Both the position numbers and the translations under genes were made by a program. Shown in pieces: positions 1-8,900 of a stretch of 64,000 nucleotides of DNA (position 1 is its first letter; each line of letters begins with the position of its first letter). The stretch is taken from assembly GCF_947461875.1 (NCBI RefSeq), contig NC_091494.1, positions 38,401,167 to 38,465,166 of the forward strand, written 5' to 3'. This DNA comes from Haliaeetus albicilla (lineage: Eukaryota > Chordata > Aves > Accipitriformes > Accipitridae). The notes below the pieces were generated by a model. That model was not told where the DNA came from, ran no database searches, and saw only the letters and a program-made list of their open reading frames with translations.

Positions 1-150
1 AACGGTCCCAGAACAATGTAAAATAAGTTCTGCAGCGTAAGCTTTTTATTGTCAGGACTACGCTATCTGTAGCGTGTCTTGCAAAGCTTACAGTGGCCCG
101 AATGAAACAATTTTAGCCCACTAACATTCAGTATTTCACAAGTTCTTTAC

Positions 151-237
151 CTTAAAGGCAATTCTTTCTCCGACTTGTGGTGGAGCAGCTAGAAGAGGTA
201 ACACACTATAGTCTCTCTTGGGGACCTCCACAGGATT
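151..237 (-). CDS. COIL: COIL coding exon 3 (start of Tudor-like domain)
   Basis: This exon is 87 nt, or 29 codons in phase 0, with a CACAG acceptor just above 237 and an AAG|GTAAAG donor below 151. It encodes NPVEVPKRDYSVLPLLAA followed by PPQVGERIAFK, which lines up with the human segment that opens the Tudor-like domain. It is too short to stand out as an open reading frame and was found by extending the homology. Confidence 0.93.
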
Positions 238-2685
238 CTGTGAAACAAACAGTAAACCTATTGATTTAATTACCGTATTAATAAAAACAGAAGACAATGT
301 GTATGCTGTACAGAGTGTAAGAAGTTCTGAGAAGAGTAAGGTATGTATCCAAGCACTTTGTTTTGAGATATATTATACAATCACTTAAATATTGTTTCAT
401 AAACACTTCCTCAGGCTGTTAAAGAGAAATACAGTAAGTATCAGATTTACTAAGTTAAGATCTACACCTTTATCCTACTAATCTATTTCCGCGTTTACGA
501 ATTACTCTCATCCTATACATTTTTTGTATAGTTAAAGCTGCAAGAGAAAGGCGACCTATGACTGCATAAGTCACTCACCTGGACAAGAGCAGAAGTGTTT
601 GTCGCAGCTTCATTTAACTGCCTCTGTTTCTGGCCTTCACTGCTGTAGTTATAGAAGAAGCCAGGGTTTGCTCCTCTCCCACGGCCTTGGCCCCTCATCA
701 TCCCACGAAACCCACGGCCCCTAGGTCCTCTCCAGAAGTTATCCTCTCCTGTTCCACGCCCCCTTCCACGACCTGCGCTGGCAAGTGGTCCTTGAGTACT
801 AGTTGGTAACTGTTTAGTACAGTTTCTTACTATGGAATTACTCAGTCCAGCACTTGCTGTGGGTTTTTTAATAACAAGTGTTTCTGAATCTGAACTATCA
901 GACTCTGAAGAGGAGGTCTTTGCTTTGGGAGCCTTGGTGGTACTGGTTTTCACAGCTGCCGCACTGTTAGGCAGTAACTTTTCCTTTGCAGTACTGTCTT
1001 GTGCTGTTGCCACTTTCTCATCCTCCGTACTTGAGTCAGAATCTGAACTAGAAGACTGGGATTTTTTAGCATTTTTACTAATTGCAGTCTTAATGGAATT
1101 TTCAGCATTAGACTTTACAGTCACTTTATTAGAAACAACAGTTTTCACATCAGAATTTGCAGCAGCCTGGGATTTGTCTTTGGGAAACGTTGCCACTACA
1201 GGTTTATGGGAAGATTTATTCTGCTTTACATTTAATTCACTGCTGTCACTGTCAGACGACGTGCTGGAGGAATCTGAAGATCCCACCCTCTTTTTTCTGG
1301 ACTGTGTTGTGATTTTTTTGGTGTTATTTTTATAAGAATTTAGAGAAATGCTCTCGTTTGCCTGTTCTAAAGCCATCTTTGCTGCAGGGGCCTTTGTCTG
1401 CTTTTCATCCTTCTTTTCTGCCGCCAAATGCTTCTCCCTCTGCATTTTTTTAAGCTTTTTAGACTGGTCAGTAGAGCTCTCTTCCTTACCTTCTGTGAGT
1501 CTATTTCTTCCACTAACTTCTTCCTTTCTTTTTCTTTTCTTGTACCTTTTTTGACAGTCACGAATATCTACAGAGGTCTCTTCCCTACAAGAGGAATACT
1601 CAGGATTATGTCTATTCTTTTTCTTTTCCCTTTTATGCCTGTCTTCTTCATTTCTAGAGAATTCTTCCTCTTCCTGCTTTTGTCGATGCCTTTTTTTGTC
1701 TTCTTTTGGTGTACAAGAGAAGCCATCATCTACCTCTTCATAATCATCTGCGACTACCTCTTCCAATTTCACTCTGTCAAACAAACCAAACAAAAGCCAC
1801 TGTTGAGCATAATTAACACCTTTCTTTGTTAGCAGCTCAGGTGAGGTTGTCTTTTGGGAGCGGGGATGCTCCACCTGTTGAGAAGGAACCCGAGGAAATT
1901 GAAATACACCTGAAAGCAGTCTCCAGAGCACGGGTTGCTATCCTAAACCAAGGCTCACAGCCTGAGCCGTCACCCGAGGGCTCGGGTGCTGCAAGGTCTT
2001 TTTGAAAAGGCCCCCTCAGGCGGTGCGGGAGCTCAGGGCAGGTGGCGGGAGCACCAGGGATGGAGGCAGCCCTCTCCTTCCGTACCTGAGGAGACTCCCA
2101 ACCCCTTGGCTCTCTCCAGCCCCTTTCAGACACCCTGCGGTTTCTCAGGCACCGCGGGTTTGGGGAACGCTGCCCGCTTTCCCCCCCACTCCAAGAGAGC
2201 CGTTGGGCTACCGGCAGCCGCGGGAAGGGCCCGAGGGCTCTCCGGTTCCCCGGGGAAGGCACGGCCAGGCCCCGTCCCTGTCCCGCGGCTGGCGGAGGGG
2301 GGGGGGGGGGGCGCCTTCCAAGCCTGCTAGGGGACACCCCCACCCCGGTGCCGCCCAGCCCGAGGGCCCCGAGGAGCCCCTCTCCCGCCGAGGGCTGAGC
2401 GTCAGGTCCCGGGCAGCCCCCGCCGTACCGGAGCGAGTCGTTGTCCCGCACGAGGCGGGCGCTCTCGGTGGGGGGCAGCAGTGCCCCCTCCAGGAAGAGG
2501 CTGAGGCGGGCCCGCCGGCTGAAGCCGAACCTGTGGCGGATGAGGCTGACGAGGTCGGTGACGAGGCGCACCTGGCTGGGCTCCAGCAGCAGCCAGCACA
2601 AGGCGCAGCCCGGGCTGCCCGGCGGCGGGTAATCGAAGAGCAACCGCAGCCGCACCGGCCCGCCGGCGGCCGCCGCCGCCGCCAT
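151..2685 (-). CDS. COIL: coilin, N-terminal three coding exons (gene cut by window edge)
   Basis: Coilin is the scaffold of nuclear Cajal bodies; it self-associates through its N-terminus and binds SMN and snRNPs through its arginine-glycine box and Tudor-like C-terminus. The reconstructed minus-strand exons are 2685-2429, 1773-579 and 237-151, joining in frame to 513 codons. Visible parts, in order: the ubiquitin-like self-association domain (about residues 1-90, with FDYPPPGSP, VTDLVSLIRHRFGF and ARLVRDND), lysine/arginine-rich nuclear localisation clusters, three serine/aspartate patches (for example SSSDSDSSTEDE) that look like CK2 targets, an RG box at about residues 420-453 (GRGRGRG, RGPRGRGFRG), and the first residues of the Tudor-like domain (YSVLPLLAAPPQVGERIAF). 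The start is at 2685 because MAAAAAAGGPVRLRLLFDYP aligns with the human N-terminus I recall. The remaining exons lie left of base 1. It diverges from SCPEP1. Confidence 0.95.
238..578 (-). other. COIL intron 2
   Basis: A 341-nt AT-rich intron with a TTTGTTTCACAG acceptor end. I see no other feature in it. Bases 1-150, beyond exon 3, are likewise intron: no continuation of the Tudor-like domain is found there. Confidence 0.8.
579..1773 (-). CDS. COIL: COIL coding exon 2 (large linker exon with RG box)
   Basis: This 1195-nt exon encodes residues 86-484. The acceptor is GACAG|AGTGAAATTGG and the donor CCAG|GTGAGT. It joins exon 1 through a split arginine codon to give DNDSLR-VKLEE, matching human DNDCLR-VKLEE. 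It carries the disordered, lysine-rich and Ser/Asp-rich central region and the RG box. Confidence 0.95.
1774..2428 (-). other. COIL intron 1 with a G15 homopolymer
   Basis: This is 655 nt of GC-rich intron forming the COIL side of the CpG island. It contains an uninterrupted run of 15 G on the plus strand (2297-2311). The open frames through it on both strands reflect base composition and are not supported as genes. Confidence 0.8.
2429..2685 (-). CDS. COIL: COIL coding exon 1 (N-terminal self-association domain)
   Basis: This 257-nt coding exon holds 85 codons plus two bases and ends at CTCCG|GTACGG. It encodes almost all of the ubiquitin-like self-association domain. The start codon sits in AAAATGGCGGC, a good Kozak context that is also a YY1-type site. 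Confidence 0.95.
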
Positions 2686-2689
2686 TTTG
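2679..2689 (-). promoter_or_regulatory. YY1-type element overlapping the COIL start codon
   Basis: The minus strand reads CAAAATGGCGG followed by CGGC. This matches the known YY1 initiator consensus AANATGGCGGC, which is common just downstream of start sites of housekeeping genes. The ATG within it is the COIL start codon. Confidence 0.55.
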
Positions 2690-2814
2690 AGGGAGAAGGA
2701 GGGAGGCGGCGAGAGCGGGCGATGGCGCCGCGCGCGGGACAAAAAGGGCGGGCGGCGCGCGAGCCTCGGCCTCGGCCCCGCCCCCTGAGGGCGGGCCCTG
2801 GCGGGTGAGCTGCG

Positions 2815-2822
2815 CACGTGAC
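2815..2822 (+). promoter_or_regulatory. CACGTGAC E-box (USF/TFEB-type)
   Basis: CACGTGAC lies 29 bp upstream of the SCPEP1 start codon. It contains the palindromic E-box CACGTG and is eight of ten bases of the CLEAR element GTCACGTGAC bound by TFEB/TFE3 at lysosomal genes. SCPEP1 encodes a lysosomal/secretory-type carboxypeptidase, so the site fits, but USF and MYC proteins bind the same core. Confidence 0.45.
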
Positions 2823-2850
2823 AGCGCGGGCGCCGCGAGCTGTTGGCGGG

Positions 2851-2902
2851 ATGGGGCCGCTACGCGCCGCGACCGGGCTGTCGGTGCTGCTGCTGGCGGC
2901 AG
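2851..2902 (+). CDS. SCPEP1: SCPEP1 exon 1 (signal peptide)
   Basis: 52 nt, ending GGCAG|GTACGG after the first base of a glycine codon. It encodes MGPLRAATGLSVLLLAA, a short basic N-terminus followed by a hydrophobic core typical of a signal peptide. The context GCGGGATGG is a good Kozak match. Confidence 0.85.
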
Positions 2903-5900
2903 GTACGGGGCTGAGGGGCCGCACGGCGTGGGACGGCACGGCACGGCGTGGGGGGTTCTGCCCTGCCCTGCGCCTCGGCCATGCCCCGGGCAGTGCCGGA
3001 GCGACGGCCTCCGGGCACGTCCCGTCCCGCGTAGGGCCCGGGCTGAGCCGCGGGAGGTTTCCGAGCCTCGCCGCGGCCGTCACCGCCGCCCCGGGGTCGG
3101 TAGCCGGGCGGGACGCGGCGAAGGGGGTAGTCAAAGCGGCGGCGCGGTGGGAGCCCCGGTGGGAGCAGGTCGAGCTCGGGGCGGGCCTGGGGGCTGTCGC
3201 CGGGGGCTGTCGCGACCTTGGGAGTCGTCTCCTCCCACCCGGGCTGGGGTCTGCGCTCGCCGGAGCCCCAGGGAACCCTTTTGGAGCAGGAACGTGGAAA
3301 TTCAGGTCCCAGTTGATTCACCTGGGTAAACTGGGTGGGAGAGGCTCCCCACAAACCGGGGCAGCGCTCCTCATCGCTGCTTTACCCTGAGCTGTCATCT
3401 GTCCTTCGTGGAAAAGACCCCCCCAGACCCTCTTCTGTTCCTTGGCAGCTGCGAAGGACGATGGAGAAGCCACGTAAGCCAGCATGCCTGTAAGCGTGAG
3501 ATCGTTGCGGTGCCGTCTGATACTGGCTGGCAGGAGCACAGGCCCACGGCCGCAGTGTTTTATCTGCGAAACCCCTCGGGTTGGGGGCTGCAAGGAGCCG
3601 AACAGCCGTATTGAGGTGTCACCGCTGTTGCAGCGAGGGCTGATCAAGAAAGCGTGGTGTTGCCCGCAGTGATATAACCTGTTCAGCGCTGCGTCCTGTG
3701 CATCAGCAAAGACTGGGCACTGTGGGCTCAAAAAGCTTTATTGCTGCTTGTCCAGTGGACTGCTGCCTTCTGGCACAGTCAAGAAGATTGGGGGATGTAG
3801 TTGCAAAGGTCTGTTTCTGGGAAAGTGCCTGTATCCTCAATGGAGAACAGACTGACTGCTTAAGTTGACAAGACTCTACTGACTTAACTGAGTTTAGGAT
3901 TAGATCTTGGGTTCATTTAGAAGTGACCCCTCTGTCTATCCTGTATTTACTGTCCTTGGGGGACTGTAAAATGATTTGATTTTCCCAAAGAGTAAGATAA
4001 AAGTGTTGGATCCCTGAAGGAGCCCTGGTGCCCCTGAAGCTGGTGTGAATTATTCCATCGTGTCTAGTTGGGGCTGCGCTTTCAGCCCAGGCCTTGAAAA
4101 GACTTTAAATGTTTCCCTGATAGTAAAAATTATCCTAGCTATTGGGCTGTTATTTTGGCAACAGCTGTAACGTCAGGCCCTGATAAGTAAGCATGTAATT
4201 ACATGCTTAGCTTCATTCATTGATGATAACTCAGCTATGTGTGTGGGCGTAAGTATAGGCAGGTTTCTTATAGTAATTTTTTTTTTTTAATGGAAGCACT
4301 TCTAATTATCACACCCAAGACTGAAATGTAATGTTTTGGTATAATCTGGTGGAAAGCCCAAAGCTGAGCCTTTTAACCTAGCTGATTTTTATTTTTATTT
4401 CCCCCCTCAAGGTGTAGTTCTGAGGCAATCCCAAGAGCCCCAAGAGCTGTGGGGATATGTGCAAGTTCGAAATAAGGCCCACATGTTCTGGTGGCTCTAC
4501 TATGCAAATAACCCAACCAAAGCCTTCACAGAATTACCTCTCATCTTGTGGCTTCAGGTGAGGTTTGGTGAAAGACACTTAAATGATAATTCTTTCCATC
4601 TGTGGCTGGTTCAGTCTGATGGGTATCTTGCAGCTCTACAGAAATAGGATTCAAAATTGTCCAACTCTAAATGATTCACCTTGTGAATGAGGTATTCAGG
4701 TTAGGAAGAAATAATGAAAATATCATTCTGCAATTGTGGGGTGTCGTCAACTGCTCACCTGCCATCAAGTTAAATTGCAGAAATTGAGGTTGTTCTTATC
4801 TTTTATACAACAGTAGTGCTTTTTGTGCCAAGCACTACAGGTACCTTGTAGCATCACAGCTCCTTTCCTAAAGATCTTATAGTCTAAAGAATGTTCAGAG
4901 AGGGTAGATAAAATAATCAGAGATTTAGAAAGATTTCTAAATGGAAACAAGTAAGAGAGACTCTGATTGTTTAGAGATTGGTCCCATTCAATCACAGTTT
5001 GATGAAAGGCAGTGGTGTGTGCTCCACATTCACCTCCAGCAGTACATTTCAGAAGTTAATGTTTAATATAATCACTTGATGACTTGGTCTTTTTCTTTCT
5101 GGGTTATTTCTTCAGAGTGAAATGTACATGCTGATAAAACTAATGACTTGCAAACCTCTGTGGATAGCTAACTTTTGCATTCAGTATTAAGGGAATAAGG
5201 AGAAGGGTTTTCAAACTGCACACACATAACATGCAACTCATTAGATGCTTTCGCAAGTGGGTTATTGCTTCTCTGTTTAAATTCTTGCTTTCAAAAATGG
5301 CATGTGTACACGTAATGAAAGACGATGAGGAAGAGAGCTCAATTTGCTTTGCAAATTAACATATAGTGCAAAAGCCATTTTTTTTAAATTTACAATCTGT
5401 CATTCTACTTACTGGCTTGCTTTTATTTTTCTCCTGTCATATCTATACCGTGCTGCCTTCTAACTTATTTGTCATTTGGTATTTCCCCACAGGGAGGTCC
5501 AGGAGCTTCAGGCTGTGGATTTGGGAACTTTGAAGAGATTGGTCCATTAGACAAAGAAATGAAACCAAGAAATACAACCTGGGTATAGTAGAGAGTTCAG
5601 CTTCTAATTACTGATTGCAAATGTTTGTTGCTTGTGTAAGCAGACGATTGCTATGCAAAAATGCACAGAACAGTTTTCATTTGAAATTCAATGCAGCTAT
5701 AATAATTCCTCTTAAAATAGTGTGGTTAATAAATTGGCTTATAGGAATAGCCTTGTTAAGAACTGAAGAATAGTCATGTTGATTTGATTTGATGGAATAT
5801 GTCTGGGCTTCCACGAATTTCTGAATTGCAGATGTCTGGGAACCTGAAAGCAGCGAAATTCTAGAAAGATGTTATTTCAGATCATAGCTTCATTGCGTAC

Positions 5901-8900
5901 AGTCATAGAGGTTTTTCTGGATGGCTGGCAATGTATAACCAATGGCTTGTAATTACAAATCCAGTATGGCCTTTAAGGGAAAACAAATTACAGCTGCTTA
6001 TGAAGGTGGAAGTTTATTCAATGAAATGGATTTGTGCTCCGAGCTACCAATAGTCTGACTACTCTGGAGTTCCGTAGACCGTATGGGTGATCTGCCGTTG
6101 GATCACTGGAATTTTTTGCGTGCCTTTTTTGTTGCAGATTGAGCAAATTAAAAGACCTTATGTTGTACCTCTTTATTTGTGAGCCTTACTGCTTTGAGCA
6201 ATGCTAGCTATCTGTGTGCTGATCTACTGATTTAATTTGTCCACTTATAACTATACAACTATAGCATTTGCTATAGCAATTTCACAAAAGCGCAGCAACC
6301 CACAAAAGAAAAACCCTCTTATTTTATATTCTGACAGACAAGTCTCACCTGTACCATTCTCTCTTTTGGACTTGCACCTAATTTTTCTGAAAGTTCTTTC
6401 AGGGCCAGAGATTTCCTGGCTCAATCATTTGTGCCATCAAAACTAAGATTTTCACTAATGCTGAACTGAGGTTTCATACAAACCTTCTTTCTGCTCATAC
6501 AGTTGCAGGCAGCCAGTATCTTGTTCGTGGATAATCCAGTGGGCACTGGATTCAGTTATGTGGATGATTGTAGCTTGTTTGCCAAAAACCTTTCCACAGT
6601 AGTTTCTGATATGATGGTTTTTCTTGGAGAATTCTTCACACGTAGAACAGAATTCCAGGTAAGTGAATTGAATTCTTGGTTAGAATCGTATTTTTCTTTG
6701 TTTTTAAACAGATCTCAAAAAGAATTAGTGAACAGACTTCCAGATGGGTGGTGTTTGCTACTAGGTAGCACGCATTTGGTGGGAGTCAGTGCAGGTATAG
6801 CCACTGCCTCTTATTTCCCATAATTCAGAAGTTGTATCTTGAATTTGGTGCTAGTTAGATAAGCAATGGGGTGCATTATTGTCTATCATGCCAACCGAGA
6901 AGCATATAGGATCATGGCTGTTTCTAATTCCAAAATACTGAAGTGCCTGCTTCAGAACTTCCCTCAGTAATTACACCAGGATGTTCTGGAAATCTTATCT
7001 GCAGCTTAGAATCAGAAAAATATCCAGTGTTTGATAGTGAAAGGTGAACAGCCAGTGCCTGGGTTCTGTGGGATGTGGGAGATGGTTGGAGGTATTTTCT
7101 GCCCTCTGCCCAATGGGTTCACTGTGTGGCTTCTGTCTCTCTCCAGACCATCCCATTCTACATATTTTCTGAATCTTATGGAGGTAAAATGGCAGCTGGC
7201 ATTGCTTTAGAGCTGCATGAGGTAAGTAGTTGGAGGATGTAGTTTGCTTTTCACTTTAAAACGTGGTGTTCTACAAGTACTTATATCTCCTGGAATACAC
7301 TGTCCCTGTTGCCTAATTCAGACTGCGACTTATTTTTTTTCACTTAAAGAAAACTGGTTCTAGAGTCTTGAATATCTAACTAAAAGTTGATTATTTTGTT
7401 GTTGTTGTTTGGTTTTGTTTTTCCTCTTATTCACCAAGGCTGTTCAAAAAGGGACCATAAAGTGCAATTTTATGGGGACTGCTCTTGGAGACTCATGGAT
7501 TTCTCCTTTGGGTATGTTTAAAATCCTCAGACTGTGGGTGGTTTGTTGTTGTTGTTTTGTTTTGTTGGGTGTTTTATCATTCCATGAGTATCTAGGGTCA
7601 AAAATGCCATCCCTGCCTTAAGTGAATTAAATCTTTAGTGGGTCTGGTAAATCAAAAAGAAATACTTCAGCATTGCAAGCTGTGATTGAAAAATCTACCT
7701 TTACAATGTATCTAGATTATGAAAAGTTAGAGAGCATAGTCAGTGAGGAGCATACTTGCATATCAAGTGGGGTGGTGGTGAAATGTCCCTATGCACCTCT
7801 ACAGCCTCTGAGGTGTTTTGGCAAGAGTACTGCACTTAAAATGTGTCCACCAAATGATTCACAAGATTACAACTGAGGTTTTCTTTCTTTTCACAAGAAG
7901 GCCTTGTGCTGAGGAACTGATGTGCTCACAGACCTGGAAGAGATAGGGTGTGGTCTGGTGGAGGACAAAAACCAAATTAAAGGACTCTTGGTCCTTCAGT
8001 GAGATTTGCAAGGGCAGCCTTCACAGATTCTCTGCAGCATGGGACAGTATCAAGCAAACTCCTATCTGTCTCCTATCAGCTGGTCCTTGAGACCTTATAA
8101 ACAAACTTGTTATAAAACAAATCTGTTTTATAACTAGATTTTTTCCCCTGTAATCTGCAAACAGATCAGTTTAGATAATGCCCATTCACCTGTCAGATCG
8201 CTCCCCATGTTCTAGCAATGTGCTGCAGTGTTGGGGTGAGAACATTTTGGTAAGAACGTGTCTGTTGCTTTAAATAAATTTCACTGATTAATGTTTAAGG
8301 GGTTAATGACATTGCAGTGCTTTTATTGGTTCTCAGGATTTGTAAAGAACCTGCTCTGTGGTACATAGCCTTTGGGCTAAACAGAGCTGACAGTACCTTT
8401 TTACTGATTAATTCATCTCCGTATATTTTTGTCACAATCGTTCTTGCAACAATAAAGAAAAAGTAAAGGAATTGTACGTCAAAAGCTCATGGGTTTGAAA
8501 TATGTTCTGTTTCTTTAGACTCTGTGCTGTCTTGGGGGCCCTACCTTTACAGCACTGTAAGTACCTTCTTAAACTCTTGGTCCTCACCTGATTACTTGTA
8601 CTGCCATAGAGTATAAAAGGATGTTGATTTTTAAGGTTAGCTCTTAGACAGAATAAAACTTCAAATGCATGGAGACTGTTACCAAGAAATGAATGTGAAA
8701 TTATAATTAAAGTTGTCCCCCTTTGTGTTTGTCTTCCAGTCTCTCCTTGATGATAATGGTCTAGCAGAGGTGACCGCTGTTGCCAAAGAAATAATGGATG
8801 CAATAAATAAAAATCAGTATGGGCTGGCCACTGAGCTCTGGGGCAAGGCTGAAGATGTCATTGAAGAGGTGAGATCTTCTTTGAACAGCATTATTAACTA

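Larger units (their letters stand above)
2150..3330. promoter_or_regulatory. CpG island and divergent COIL/SCPEP1 promoter
   Basis: A dense GC- and CpG-rich block covers both first exons and the 165 bp between the two start codons (2685 minus, 2851 plus). The gap contains CCCCGCCCCC (2776-2785, an SP1/KLF-type GC box), a second GC-rich GGGCGGG stretch just after it, and CACGTGAC (2815-2822). I see no TATA box. CpG-island divergent promoters of this kind usually have dispersed start sites, so the two transcripts probably begin within this gap. Confidence 0.8.
4558..8739 (+). other. SCPEP1 introns 2-7
   Basis: Introns of 935, 920, 488, 217, 1007 and 183 nt separate exons 2-8. Apart from a GTT/T-rich tract in intron 5 (about 7397-7425), I see nothing in them. 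Confidence 0.75.

Noticed and set aside
1..150. Further COIL exon at the left edge
   Set aside because: No minus-strand frame continues the Tudor-like domain; the sequence reads as intron after a good donor at 150.
832..1832. Plus-strand frames of up to 167 codons opposite COIL exon 2
   Set aside because: They are antisense shadows of the serine- and lysine-rich coilin exon.
2002..3390. Long open frames on both strands through the COIL/SCPEP1 CpG island
   Set aside because: GC-rich sequence has few stop codons; the true exons here are fixed by coilin and SCPEP1 homology, and the other frames are low-complexity Pro/Arg/Gly/Ala.
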